Origin: Planctomycetota bacterium
Lineage (GTDB): Bacteria > Planctomycetota > Phycisphaerae > Phycisphaerales > UBA1924
Length of the DNA stretch: 64,000 bases
Assembly: GCA_020831805.1 (NCBI GenBank)
Contig: JAFIFX010000003.1
Span: forward strand, 1 to 64,000
Direction of reading: 5' to 3'
Below are positions 9,497 through 18,300 of this stretch, piece by piece (position 1 is the first letter of the stretch; each line of letters begins with the position of its first letter). Both the position numbers and the translations under genes were made by a program. Below the pieces are notes generated by a model that did no database searches, was not told the DNA's origin, and saw only the letters and a list, made by a program, of their open reading frames with translations.

Positions 9497-10627
9497 TCAG
9501 CGGGTCCCGGCGGCCTGGGCCTTGAGGCCGATCTGTTCTGGGTTGCGCCCGATCGAGCTGGTCCGCATGGTGTCGCGCTGGGTGCGCAGGTCGGCGGGAA
9601 GCTCGGCGTACATGGAGTTAAAGAAGTCGGCCGGGCTGGGTTTCTCTATGCCTTCGGCGGTCTTGACGACCTCGGCGACGATCTTCTTGGCCCGCTCCTC
9701 GAGGGCGGTCTGCTTCTTGTCGTCCCAGACGCCCTGGGATTCGAGGTACTTGCGGGTGCGGATCAGGGGGTCCTTGTCGAGCCAGGCGTCGACCTCGCCC
9801 TGGTCGCGGTAGCGGCGCGCGTCGTCGGCGGTGGTGTGGTCGCCGAGGCGGTAGGTGACGGCCTCGATGAACGAGGGGCCGCCGCCCTGGACGGCGCGTT
9901 TGCGTGCGTCCTTGACGGCCTTGAACACGGCGAAGACATCGTTGCCGTCGACCTGGAGGGTGGGCATGTCGTAGGCCAGGGCCTTCTGGGCCACGGTCTG
10001 GGAGTTCATCTGCTGCTCACGCGGGACGGAGATGGCCCACTGGTTGTTCTGGCAGTAGAAGATGCAGGGGACCTGCATGGTCGAGGCGAAGTTCATCGCG
10101 CCGTGGAAGTCACCCTCGGAGGTGGCGCCGTCGCCGAAGTAGGTGATGACGGCCTTGTCCTTTTCCTTGCGGATCTTGGTGGCCCAGGCGATGCCGGTGG
10201 CGTGGAGCATGTGGGTGCCGATGGGCACGGAGAGGGGGGTGATGTTGACGCCCTCGGGCATCTTGCTGCCGCGCTCGTCGCCCATCCAGTAGACGAGGAC
10301 AAAGTGCATGGGCAGGCCGTGCATGAACAGGGCGGCGTTCTCGCGGTAGGCGGGGACGAGCCAGTCGACGCCCTTCTTCATGGCCAGGGCGGAACCGACG
10401 GCGTTGGCCTCCTGCCCCTTGTTCTGGGGGTAGGTTCCCATGCGGCCCGAGCGTTGGAGTTTGAAGGCGATCTCGTCGAGTTCGCGGCAGATGCGCATCT
10501 GCTCGTAGAGGTGGACCACCTGCTCGTCGGTCAGGGTGTCCTTGGCAAGCTTCTTGTCGAGCTTGCCGTCCTCGTCGAGGATCTGCAGGTGCTCGATCTT
10601 GGCCTCGTAGACGGTGCGATGGGGCAT
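9497..10627 (-). CDS. pdhA: pyruvate dehydrogenase E1 component, alpha subunit
   Basis: A 376-residue E1 alpha subunit. The thiamine diphosphate motif starts at GDGATSEGDFHGAMN and ends in the CQNNQW segment; the substrate-entry region YPQNKGQEA and the phosphorylation-loop equivalent (YRLGDHTTADDARRYR) are also clear. It decarboxylates pyruvate with PdhB. It heads the operon, with the FlbD-like gene one base behind it. A possible promoter lies about 125 bp upstream. Lengths and motifs match the alpha2beta2 type of E1 rather than the single-chain AceE. Confidence 0.95.
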   Translation of the reverse strand: MPHRTVYEAKIEHLQILDEDGKLDKKLAKDTLTDEQVVHLYEQMRICRELDEIAFKLQRSGRMGTYPQNKGQEANAVGSALAMKKGVDWLVPAYRENAALFMHGLPMHFVLVYWMGDERGSKMPEGVNITPLSVPIGTHMLHATGIAWATKIRKEKDKAVITYFGDGATSEGDFHGAMNFASTMQVPCIFYCQNNQWAISVPREQQMNSQTVAQKALAYDMPTLQVDGNDVFAVFKAVKDARKRAVQGGGPSFIEAVTYRLGDHTTADDARRYRDQGEVDAWLDKDPLIRTRKYLESQGVWDDKKQTALEERAKKIVAEVVKTAEGIEKPSPADFFNSMYAELPADLRTQRDTMRTSSIGRNPEQIGLKAQAAGTR

Positions 10628-10751
10628 GGGCGCTCCGTGTTTCGGGTCGGGGTGGGGCGGTGCTGGATGTCCACAGCGGGGACAGGGTCACCTCGCTGGT
10701 GTCGCCCTCGGCGACCGGCGAGTCGTAATCGCCCGCGGTTGCGGGAGGTCG

Positions 10752-10757
10752 ATTCTA
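10752..10757 (-). promoter_or_regulatory. candidate -10 element for the pdh operon
   Basis: On the minus strand TAGAAT (5 of 6 with the sigma-70 consensus) stands about 125 bp before pdhA. The region 17-18 bp upstream has no good -35, so the call is tentative. Confidence 0.3.
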
Positions 10758-10869
10758 GGGTAGGTGCATGGCTTTTTCCGGTCCGCAGCGGGTCGCCACG
10801 CAGCCTGATGTAGGTGGCGGCTAACCGTCAAGCAAATACTTTCGCACTGTGGCGCATCGGTCCGCAGCG

Positions 10870-11721
10870 TCACCAGTCACGGCCAAGGACGCTGCCCCTG
10901 GTGTGCTGGAACGCCGCCATGGCTCGTTCGAGCGTGTCGTAGCGATCGGGCATGAGCGTGTACGGCGGGGTGGGGGTCAGATTGCCGATCAGCACGGGCG
11001 GGATCGCGTCGGCCGGGCGTCGGACAGCGACGGAACCGTCGGCCGCGGACACGGTTAGGCCGGCGTGCTCGAGACTCGGGGTCATCGCGTGCGCACCGCT
11101 TTCGGGATGGAATGGGACCTCTTCGAACACGAACGCCTTCGACGAAGGGAAGGCGACCTCGAAGATCTTGGCGACCCGCGCGTCGGCCGGGCCGAGCGGG
11201 GTCGGGCGATCGTGGGCCAACGACGACGGGCGGGTGTAGAACGCCCGGGAGATCGGGCGTGTGAGCGGGATCCAGAGCCGGTCGGGGCTGGTGCCGGTCT
11301 GGGCGGACGCCCAGCGGATGTAGTCCTCCGACTGGTTGTCCAGCGGGCACTGCAACCGCGGCGAATCGAACCACCCGCCGTAGTCGTCGAGCATGGGATA
11401 GACCCAGAAATCTCCGGCGGCGAGTGGGGCTTCCGGCGGGAGAGCCCGCCCGTTCGGGGTGGTCCAGAAGGTGTGGCCGTGCCGGTTTCGCGCTCGGAAA
11501 GGGAAGGGGACGCGGCCCGAGGCGTCGCTCGCGTAAGCCGTGATGGACACGGCCATCTGCCGGACTTGGGCCGTGCAGGCCGTTCGAAAGGCCGCCCGGC
11601 GGCTTTGTTGCAGGTGGGGGAGCAGCAGACCCAGCAGCACGAGCGTGATGCCAGTGACGACCAGCAGCTCCACGAGTGTGAAACCCGGCCGTGAACTCGG
11701 CGGTTTCATGTCCATGCGCAC
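10870..11721 (-). CDS. prepilin-like protein (N-methylation motif, H-X9-DG-type C-terminus)
   Basis: A 283-residue protein with the type II/IV pseudopilin N-terminus: a short basic leader, GFTLVELLVV as processing and methylation site, then one hydrophobic helix. The rest is a secreted globular domain, ending with a degenerate H-x9-DG motif (HAGLTVSAADGSV), the pattern of the large planctomycete prepilin family (DUF1559-like). Such proteins are anchored in the inner membrane after PilD-type cleavage; their role is largely unknown. The GTG at 11721 and ATGs at 11715 and 11709 are all possible starts. It is divergent from, and nearly touching, the next plus-strand gene. Confidence 0.8.
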   Translation of the reverse strand: MRMDMKPPSSRPGFTLVELLVVTGITLVLLGLLLPHLQQSRRAAFRTACTAQVRQMAVSITAYASDASGRVPFPFRARNRHGHTFWTTPNGRALPPEAPLAAGDFWVYPMLDDYGGWFDSPRLQCPLDNQSEDYIRWASAQTGTSPDRLWIPLTRPISRAFYTRPSSLAHDRPTPLGPADARVAKIFEVAFPSSKAFVFEEVPFHPESGAHAMTPSLEHAGLTVSAADGSVAVRRPADAIPPVLIGNLTPTPPYTLMPDRYDTLERAMAAFQHTRGSVLGRDW

Positions 11722-11743
11722 AATGTACCATGGCCTGAGCAGA

Positions 11744-12685
11744 ATGGTTGCCTTTTCGACCGGATTGAGCCGGGGTGTTGCCTTGTGTTGGACGCTGTTG
11801 GCGGCTCAGGTCGCGGCGGCATCGCCGCTGACATGGGATATGTTCTCCCTCCCAGCCGGATACGGCGGCGAGGCGATCATGGAGCGGGACGGGCGCGATG
11901 CCCAGGTCATCCGCTTCGATGTTTCGCGGCGGTGGATGCGTCGGAACTCATTTCTGATCGTCGACGGGCTGGGCGAGTCGCTCATCGAGTCGCGGCTGGG
12001 CGCCGAAGCCGAGTCGTGGACGATCGACACCCGCTCCTCCATGGCGATGAGGACCAACCGCTTCCCGGAAAATCTGCAGGAGGCGGGCGAGGTCGTTCTG
12101 TCGCCCATCGCCGCCTTGAGGCCCTTGATTGAACGGGAGATCGGGATCGAAACGGTCCCGGCCGATCTCGGGGAAGGCTGGCGCCGGATCCGCGCGACGG
12201 TTGGAGGCCGGGTGGTTGAGTTGGATCTGACCGGGCGTGACGTGGCAGCGTACCGCGAGTTCCTCGAACCCGATCGGATGGTGTATGAGGTGCTCTACGA
12301 AGACTGGCGGGACCTGCTGTCGGGGGCGCGGGCGCCCCACGCGACCGTTTCGCGCAGCCGGGACCCGGCCACCGGCGATTTGGGTTCGACCCTGTACAGG
12401 ATCCGGATCGACCGCGAACTGCCGGAGCGGAGCCCACCGCCCGAATTCGTCCTGCCCGCCGGGTTCACGATCGTCGATCACATCGAGGGCGTGACGAAGC
12501 GTGAGGACGGAACCGTCATCGCCCCGATCGTGCCTGGGCAAGCCCCGGAGGCCTCCGAACCCGGCGCGACGCCGCCGCAATCCGTCCAAACCGGCGTGCC
12601 GGGCCTCGGGCGGTTGCTCATCGGGATCGGTGTCGTCGTCGTGCTGTCGGCGGGCTTGCTCGCGTTCAGAAGAAAATCGCGATAA
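11744..12685 (+). CDS. exported membrane-anchored hypothetical protein
   Basis: About 313 residues with an N-terminal signal peptide (ALCWTLLAAQVAAASP) and a C-terminal membrane helix (RLLIGIGVVVVLSAGLL) followed by RRKSR, so a periplasmic domain tethered by its C-terminus. The body resembles no family I can name. ATGs at 11723 and 11744 both lead into the signal peptide; neither has a clear ribosome binding site. The gene is head to head with the prepilin-like gene, with at most a few dozen bases between the starts, which suggests shared control. Function unknown. Confidence 0.7.
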   Translation: MVAFSTGLSRGVALCWTLLAAQVAAASPLTWDMFSLPAGYGGEAIMERDGRDAQVIRFDVSRRWMRRNSFLIVDGLGESLIESRLGAEAESWTIDTRSSMAMRTNRFPENLQEAGEVVLSPIAALRPLIEREIGIETVPADLGEGWRRIRATVGGRVVELDLTGRDVAAYREFLEPDRMVYEVLYEDWRDLLSGARAPHATVSRSRDPATGDLGSTLYRIRIDRELPERSPPPEFVLPAGFTIVDHIEGVTKREDGTVIAPIVPGQAPEASEPGATPPQSVQTGVPGLGRLLIGIGVVVVLSAGLLAFRRKSR

Positions 12686-12718
12686 TCCGGGTGTGCCTGG
12701 GCGTCAGAGCGGTGTCGC

Positions 12719-12751
12719 GAAAAAACACCGACCCCGAAAACGGGGTCGGTG
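12719..12751 (-). terminator. terminator of the acyl-CoA catabolic operon
   Basis: An 11-bp stem (CACCGACCCCG) with a 4-nt loop at 12726-12751; on the minus strand it is followed by TTTTTTCGCG. It lies 34 bp beyond the stop of the acyl-CoA dehydrogenase gene. Confidence 0.85.
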
Positions 12752-12785
12752 GCACGGTCGGTCGTGTTGATTCGGACGGGTTGTT

Positions 12786-14753
12786 TCAGAGCTGCTCGAT
12801 CGTCTCGCTCATGTGCTCGCGTCCGGTGCCGCCGGCGATGCCCTTGCCGGTGCCGGGGAACTGCTTGACATGATCGTTGACGGCCTGGCGACCGGTGCCC
12901 TTGGCGTTGGGGGAGCGCTCGGGGATGATGAAGTCGGAGTTGGGCAGGGTTTCTGAGTGCGCCAGGGCGGCCTCGGCGGCCTTGAGCATGGTGTCGTCGG
13001 CGTTCTCATGGAGCCGGCGGAAGGCGTCGTGGATGGCCAGCTCGGCCAGGTCGAAGAAATGGAAGGCGGCGGCCTTGTTGCGCTCGAACTCGGTGCCGGA
13101 CTCGCCCTTGCGGATGTCGTGGTCCAGGCGGGAGAGCGTGCAGAGCCACGCGTGGATGTAGAGCGCCGCGTCCGCCAGCCGGGCCTGGACGGCCTGGCGG
13201 GTGACGATGGCCGCGTCGTGCTTCTTGCTGGCGATCTTGAACTGGTAGGTCAGCTCGCTGATGAGCTTGCAGACCCGCTCGGCCGATGGCACGAGGGACT
13301 GGTGGACCTTGGGCGTGCGCGGGGTCTTGGGGCGGATGCCCATGAAGACCTCCATGCCCAGGGGGAGTGCGGCCCGCATCATCTTGATGGAGAACTGCTT
13401 GTTGTCGGCCATCTCCTTGATGCCGAGCATCTTCTCGGCGAGCTGCTTGCCGCCGTAGGCGAAGATGAACGACTGCATGACCTCGTTGGCGCCCTCAACG
13501 ATGGTGTTGATGCGCGAATCGCGGAAGATTCGCTCGATCTCGTTCTCGGCCATCATGGCCTCGCCGCCCATGATCTGGACGGCGTCGTTGACGGCGCGCC
13601 AGCCCATCTCGGAGCAGAAGACCTTGCAGATGGCGGTCTCGAGCATGATGTCGTCGTCGTGGCGGTCGAGCATGCCGGTGGTCATGTAGAGGACCGAATC
13701 CATGGCGTAGGTCAGGGCGGCCATTTGGGCGACCTTCTGCTGAACCAGCTCGAAGTCGGCCAGCGGGCGCTGGAACTGGTAGCGGGTCTGCGACCACTTC
13801 ACGGACTGGTCCATCGCGCGCTTGGCGCCGCCGAGCATGCCGGCGGAGAGCGTGCAGCGGCCGTAGTTCAGGCAGGTCAGGGCGACATTGAGGCCGCGGC
13901 CTTCCTTGTGGAGCAGATGGTCCCTGGGGACCTTGACATTGGTGAACTTGATCCGGGCCTGCCAGGTGCCGCGGATGCAGGCCTTGGAGCGGTTTTTGGA
14001 GAAGATGTCGATGCCGTCCATGTCCGGATGGCAGACCAGGGCGGTGACCTTGTCCTTGCCGTCGGCCATCTTCTGCTTGCACATGACCGTGAACAGGCCG
14101 GAGATAGCGCCGGAGGTCGCCCACTTCTTTTCGCCGTTGAGGATGAAGTGCTCGCCGTCTTCGGAGAGTTCGCAGCGGGTCTCCTGGCCGCCGGCGTCGC
14201 AGCCGACATTGGGCTCGGAGAGACAGAAGGCGCTGAGCCATTCGCGGGCGAGCTTGGGCAGCCACTCCTGCTTCTGCTTGTCGGTGCCGAAGAGCATGAC
14301 GGCCTTGCAGCCGATGGACTGGTGTGCGGAGACGAGCACGGCCGTGGAGCCGCAGTATTTGCCGATCATCTCGAGCACGCGATTGTAGCTGGTGATGCCC
14401 ATGCCAAGGCCGCCGTACTCCTTGCTGATGGTCATGCCGAGCACGCCCATCTCGAAGAGGCGCTTGATGACCCACTCGGGGATGTACTGCTCCTGGTCGA
14501 TCTCGACGGAGGGGTGCTCGTTCTTGAGGTACTCCTCGAGCTCGGCGAGCAGGCGGTCGCACTCGGCCGTTTCTTCCGGCGATTCCTTGGCGATGTCCGG
14601 GTACGGGAAGAGCAGGTCCTCCCGGAGGCGTCCCCAGAAGTAGTTCTTGACCGCACCCATGGCTTCCGGCTCGGGGCCGAGCAGGGTCTCGGCCTCCGCG
14701 ATCATCTGCTTGTCGCGCTCGGATACGCCCTTGAGATTCTTCAGGTCGGCCAT
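12786..14753 (-). CDS. acyl-CoA dehydrogenase, long form
   Basis: A 655-residue FAD enzyme. The flavin-binding segment (CLSEPNVGCDAGGQETRC, then EKKWATSG) and the catalytic base in VEGANEVMQSF are present; the ~180-residue C-terminal extension and overall length match the VLCAD/ACAD9-like branch rather than ordinary ~380-residue enzymes. It introduces the alpha-beta double bond into acyl-CoA, passing electrons to ETF. As last gene of a unit that also encodes a carboxyltransferase, HMG-CoA lyase and hydratases, it could be the isovaleryl-CoA or a general branched/long-chain step; chain-length preference cannot be read from sequence. A terminator follows immediately. Confidence 0.92.
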   Translation of the reverse strand: MADLKNLKGVSERDKQMIAEAETLLGPEPEAMGAVKNYFWGRLREDLLFPYPDIAKESPEETAECDRLLAELEEYLKNEHPSVEIDQEQYIPEWVIKRLFEMGVLGMTISKEYGGLGMGITSYNRVLEMIGKYCGSTAVLVSAHQSIGCKAVMLFGTDKQKQEWLPKLAREWLSAFCLSEPNVGCDAGGQETRCELSEDGEHFILNGEKKWATSGAISGLFTVMCKQKMADGKDKVTALVCHPDMDGIDIFSKNRSKACIRGTWQARIKFTNVKVPRDHLLHKEGRGLNVALTCLNYGRCTLSAGMLGGAKRAMDQSVKWSQTRYQFQRPLADFELVQQKVAQMAALTYAMDSVLYMTTGMLDRHDDDIMLETAICKVFCSEMGWRAVNDAVQIMGGEAMMAENEIERIFRDSRINTIVEGANEVMQSFIFAYGGKQLAEKMLGIKEMADNKQFSIKMMRAALPLGMEVFMGIRPKTPRTPKVHQSLVPSAERVCKLISELTYQFKIASKKHDAAIVTRQAVQARLADAALYIHAWLCTLSRLDHDIRKGESGTEFERNKAAAFHFFDLAELAIHDAFRRLHENADDTMLKAAEAALAHSETLPNSDFIIPERSPNAKGTGRQAVNDHVKQFPGTGKGIAGGTGREHMSETIEQL

Positions 14754-14816
14754 GGTGGGTTTCCTCAGGTGGTGGGGCGGTTTTCGGTCCCGCCGGCGGT
14801 TGCTGGGTTGGTTCGT

Positions 14817-15716
14817 CTACTTCTTCGAGGACCGAGCGAAAAACGATTCGATCGCCTCGCGGGCGGGTTCGGTGTGGCGGAGGCGGACCAGCTCGTTGCG
14901 TTCCTTCTGGATGGCCGCCCGCCAGCCCTCGCGCAGGCCCACGGCGACCGCGTCGAGCACGGCGTCGCCCTCCGGCGTGGGTGCGAGTTCGGCACGGGCC
15001 TTGTCGAGCCCGGCCTCGGAGGCGGCGAAGTGCTGGTCGGCGCCGATCCAGTGCATGGGGGTGCCGCGGTCGGTGTGGCCGCGTTGCTCGCCGATCCACT
15101 GGATGGCGCGTGGGATCAGGCCTTCGTGCGAGGTGACGGTGGCGTCGAACAGCCCGAGTTCCGCGGCGGAATGCGCGTTGAAGGGCTTGCCGGTGGCGGT
15201 GGCGATGATGGCGGTCCTGGCATCGATCCGCGCGGGTAGCAGGTTCGTGCCGCCCCAGCCCGGGCAGATCTTCAGGCCGGCCTCGGGCAGGCCGATGGGG
15301 AACGGCTTGGCGTCGGGATCGACCAGGCCGATGAGCCCGTCGCAGTGCATCGCCAGTTCCAGGCCCCCGCCCAGGCAGGCGCCGTGGATGATGGCGGCGC
15401 TGGGACAGGGCAGGTCGCTGATCCGCTGAAAGATCGAGGCGCCGTACTCGAGGTACTGGTGCAGCGTGGGGTCGTCCATCGCCATGATGGCCTTAAGGTC
15501 CGCGCCGGCGACGAACGCACGCGGGGCGGCGGATTCAAGGATGAATCCGTCCGGATTCGGGGGCAGGGCCGCGAGGGTCCGGTCCAGCCGGGCCATCAGC
15601 GATTCATCGAGTACGACCACGGGCCGGTCGCCCTGTTCAAGCGTGACGACCAGGATGGTGCCGGCTTCGCCGGCGTCGATGGTCCGGATCGGCAGCAGCG
15701 GCTCAATCATGGGCAC
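14817..15716 (-). CDS. enoyl-CoA hydratase/isomerase family protein (catalytic glutamates intact)
   Basis: A 299-residue crotonase-fold protein. The oxyanion-hole segment (AFVAGADLKAI) and both hydratase glutamates are present, in GGGLELAMHCD and GLPEAGLKICPGWGGT; the latter motif is typical of the hydratase domain of FadB/FadJ-type proteins. It therefore probably hydrates 2-enoyl-CoA. It lies 63 bp before the acyl-CoA dehydrogenase gene in the same operon, consistent with consecutive beta-oxidation steps. It is the only one of three paralogues in the cluster that keeps both glutamates. Confidence 0.88.
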   Translation of the reverse strand: MPMIEPLLPIRTIDAGEAGTILVVTLEQGDRPVVVLDESLMARLDRTLAALPPNPDGFILESAAPRAFVAGADLKAIMAMDDPTLHQYLEYGASIFQRISDLPCPSAAIIHGACLGGGLELAMHCDGLIGLVDPDAKPFPIGLPEAGLKICPGWGGTNLLPARIDARTAIIATATGKPFNAHSAAELGLFDATVTSHEGLIPRAIQWIGEQRGHTDRGTPMHWIGADQHFAASEAGLDKARAELAPTPEGDAVLDAVAVGLREGWRAAIQKERNELVRLRHTEPAREAIESFFARSSKK

Positions 15717-15831
15717 CCGGGGCAGCGCCGGCGCGGCCGGGCGTCCCTCACGCCCGGCACACCCCGTCGGGGTTGATCAATCAAGCCTCAGTATACGCCA
15801 CCCGGCCCATGTTCGGGTGGTTTTGGCCCGT

Positions 15832-16596
15832 TCAGCGGGTCATGCGGGCCTTCAGGGCGGCCTGGGCCTCGGGCGTGGCGAGCACCGAGGCGCTGAGCTC
15901 GGCCCCCCGGAGGACGGCGTCGCGGTCCTCGGAGCCGTCGAGACGGTTGAGCAGGGCCTTGGTCGCGGCGAGCGCCTTGGGGCCACCCGAGGCGAGGCGT
16001 TGGGCGACCTCGTTGGTCAGGGAGTCCAAGCCCGCGCGGTCGGGAGCGAGGAAGTCGGCCAGGCCGATGGCCTTGGCGTCTTCGCCAGACATGACCCCGC
16101 CCATCAGCAGGGCCCGGCGGCCGACACCAGGGCCGAGCTTACGGAGCACCCAGGGAGCGATGACGGCCGGGCACAGGCCCAGGTCGACCTCGGGGAAGCC
16201 GAGTTTGGCGTCGGCGTGGGTGACCGAGAGGTCGCAGACGCAGGTCAGGCCGCAGCCGCCGCCGATGGCGGCGCCATTGACCGAGGCGATGGTGACCATG
16301 GCCAGAGCGCGGAGGCGGAGGGTCAGTTCGGCGAGGCTGGTGAGCAAACGCTTGCCCAGAGATGGGTCGCCGGAGAGTTCGATCAGCACGGCCTTGAGGT
16401 CCATGCCGGCGCAGAAGGCCTTGCCGGCGCCTGTCAGGACCAGCACATGGGCACCGCGTGGGTCGGCTTCGAGTTCAGCCAGTCGATCGTGCAGGGCATC
16501 GAGGATCTCGATGGACAGGGCGTTGCGAGCGTCGGGCCGGTTGATGACCAGGCGTGCGATCGGGCCGTCGAAGCTGAGGATGGCGGGGTCGGACAT
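15832..16596 (-). CDS. enoyl-CoA hydratase family protein, LiuC-like (probable methylglutaconyl-CoA hydratase)
   Basis: A 254-residue crotonase-fold protein. The oxyanion hole (AFCAGMDLKAV) and one glutamate (GFPEVDLGLCPA) are present; the other glutamate position is Gly (GGGCGLTCVCDL), as I recall for LiuC/AUH-type methylglutaconyl-CoA hydratases. That enzyme makes HMG-CoA, the substrate of the lyase encoded two genes upstream, so the context agrees. The start at 16596 is chosen over an upstream extension because the crotonase domain begins there. A ~115-bp gap with a GC-rich inverted repeat separates it from the next gene. Confidence 0.82.
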   Translation of the reverse strand: MSDPAILSFDGPIARLVINRPDARNALSIEILDALHDRLAELEADPRGAHVLVLTGAGKAFCAGMDLKAVLIELSGDPSLGKRLLTSLAELTLRLRALAMVTIASVNGAAIGGGCGLTCVCDLSVTHADAKLGFPEVDLGLCPAVIAPWVLRKLGPGVGRRALLMGGVMSGEDAKAIGLADFLAPDRAGLDSLTNEVAQRLASGGPKALAATKALLNRLDGSEDRDAVLRGAELSASVLATPEAQAALKARMTR

Positions 16597-16639
16597 GGTG
16601 GCCTCGGAGGGTTTGTTTGGGAAGGGGCGGTGGGGGAGG

Positions 16640-17374
16640 TCAGGACCAGAGGGCGGCAAGCCGTTCGCGTTCTTCTTCGGAGCCGGCCAGGGAAAGCGAG
16701 ACGGTCAGGGCTTCCATGGCGAAGTCGGTGCGGTGGCGTGAGAGGTGGTTGCACAGGGCCTTGGTGGCGGCCACGCCGATGCCCGGCTTGGCGGCGAGAT
16801 GGCGGGCGATGTCGTTGGCACGCTCGCGGGTCGCGCCCGGGCCGTCGGCGAGTTCGTGAACGAGGCCGATGGAGCGGGCATCCTCGGCGCAGATCAAGTC
16901 CGGATCGAGCAGGCGTGCCCGGGCGGGGCCGTCGGCGATGGTGGAGGAAAGAAACGGGGCGGACACCGCCGGGGAGACGCCGATCTTCGCGACAGGGTAA
17001 CCCAGCCTGGTCTGGCGTTCGGCGACGACGATGTCGGCCCCGCCGAGCAGGGCGCAGCCGCCTGCTACGGCCGCGCCATGGGCGGCCAGCACGACGGGCT
17101 GGTCGATGGCCCGCATGGCCCGGACAGCGCGGGAAAGCCCGGTGAGCAACTGGCGCATGGTCTCGCCGGATTGGTCCGCGGCGCACATCTTCAGGTCGAA
17201 CCCGGCACAGAAGGCCGGGCCGTCACCGGAGACGACAACCGCGCGAATGTCGCCGGGCATGCGCTCGAAGACGCCGGTGAGCGATTCGAGCATGTCCGGG
17301 GTCAGCGCGTTGCGTTTGTCCGCCCGGCTGAGCGTGACGGCGGCCAGATTGTCCAGGATTTCGAATCGGATCAC
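16640..17374 (-). CDS. crotonase-fold protein lacking both catalytic glutamates
   Basis: A 244-residue member of the enoyl-CoA hydratase superfamily. The oxyanion-hole region AFCAGFDLKM is intact, but the two hydratase glutamates are replaced: GGCALLGGAD has Ala and GYPVAKIGVSPA has Val. It therefore probably does not hydrate and may be an isomerase, thioesterase or another crotonase activity, or an inactive partner. The GTG start overlaps the HMG-CoA lyase stop as GTGA, showing tight translational coupling; the much longer upstream open frame lies antisense to no known domain and is just overlap with the lyase gene. Confidence 0.82.
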   Translation of the reverse strand: MIRFEILDNLAAVTLSRADKRNALTPDMLESLTGVFERMPGDIRAVVVSGDGPAFCAGFDLKMCAADQSGETMRQLLTGLSRAVRAMRAIDQPVVLAAHGAAVAGGCALLGGADIVVAERQTRLGYPVAKIGVSPAVSAPFLSSTIADGPARARLLDPDLICAEDARSIGLVHELADGPGATRERANDIARHLAAKPGIGVAATKALCNHLSRHRTDFAMEALTVSLSLAGSEEERERLAALWS

Positions 17375-18300
17375 AGGATCAGCTCCGATGCGATGCGGTC
17401 GGCCTCCGCCTGCATGGCGTGGTCGATGCCGGTGGACAGGTCCATGCTCTCGAGCGTGCGCACGAGGGTGGACATCGCGATGTTGCCCGGGGCGCGTTCG
17501 CCGGGCTTTGAGGCGTAGGGGCAGCCGCCCAGCCCGCCCGAGGAGGCGTCGAAGGATCGCACCCCGATCTCCGCAGCGGCCCGGACGCACTCGGGCGCGT
17601 GGCCGAAGGTGTCGTGCAGGTGCAGCGTGAGGGTGGGCTCGCCGAACTGATTGGTCGAGCGGCCGCCGAGGGCGTCGATGACCTCCATGACGACGGCCCC
17701 GATCGTTTCCGGGGTGCCCGCGCCGATGGTGTCGCCGAGGTCGATCTCATCGACGCCGAGCTCGAGCAGGCGAGCCGCGACCGCGGCGACGGCGGTGGGG
17801 GGGATATCACCCTCGTACGGGCAGGCGACGACGCAGGAGATGTACGCCCGCACGCGCATGCCCTGCTCGTGGGCGCGGGGAACGATCGGGCGGAAGCGTT
17901 CGATGGTGTCGGCGATGGTCGCGTTGGTGTTCTTCTGCGCGAAGGTCTCCGACGCGGCGGTGAAGACCGAGACCTTGTCGATCAGCCGCTCGACGCCGCG
18001 GGCGTCGCGTGCCTGGCGGTTGGCGGTCAGGGCCGAGTCGAAGCCGCGCTCGTTGGGCACGAGGGCGGAATAGAGGATCCCCTCGGGCTTGTCGGTGGCG
18101 AGATCGGCGAAGAGTTCGGGGGCGTCGCCAAGCTGGGGGATCCACTTGGGGCTCACGAAGCTGGAAACCTCGACCTCGGCCACGCCTGTGCGCTGGATCG
18201 CACGGACCAGATCGGCCTTGCGCCGCACCGGGACCGGGGTGGTCTCGGCCTGGAGGCCGTCGCGGGGGGCGACATCGGTGATGCGGACGGTTTCGGTCAT
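17371..18300 (-). CDS. mvaB: hydroxymethylglutaryl-CoA lyase
   Basis: A 309-residue TIM-barrel lyase cleaving HMG-CoA to acetyl-CoA and acetoacetate, the final step of leucine degradation. The N-terminal VAPRDGLQ (metal and substrate site), VSSFVSPKWIPQLGD, the HLHDTFGHA metal ligands and the GGLGGCPYA loop with the catalytic cysteine are all present. It overlaps the preceding TPR gene as ATGA and the following crotonase gene as GTGA. Its presence is the strongest reason for reading the operon as leucine/isovalerate catabolism. Confidence 0.95.
   Translation of the reverse strand: MTETVRITDVAPRDGLQAETTPVPVRRKADLVRAIQRTGVAEVEVSSFVSPKWIPQLGDAPELFADLATDKPEGILYSALVPNERGFDSALTANRQARDARGVERLIDKVSVFTAASETFAQKNTNATIADTIERFRPIVPRAHEQGMRVRAYISCVVACPYEGDIPPTAVAAVAARLLELGVDEIDLGDTIGAGTPETIGAVVMEVIDALGGRSTNQFGEPTLTLHLHDTFGHAPECVRAAAEIGVRSFDASSGGLGGCPYASKPGERAPGNIAMSTLVRTLESMDLSTGIDHAMQAEADRIASELIL

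Noticed and set aside
12957-15239. A 760-codon plus-strand open frame opposite the acyl-CoA dehydrogenase and hydratase genes
   Set aside because: It is the high-GC antisense shadow of genes with intact catalytic motifs; its product is a Gly/Leu/Val/Ala/Asp-rich sequence without family features. Similar long shadows (1696-3303, 45749-47872, 20489-22324) were dismissed for the same reason.
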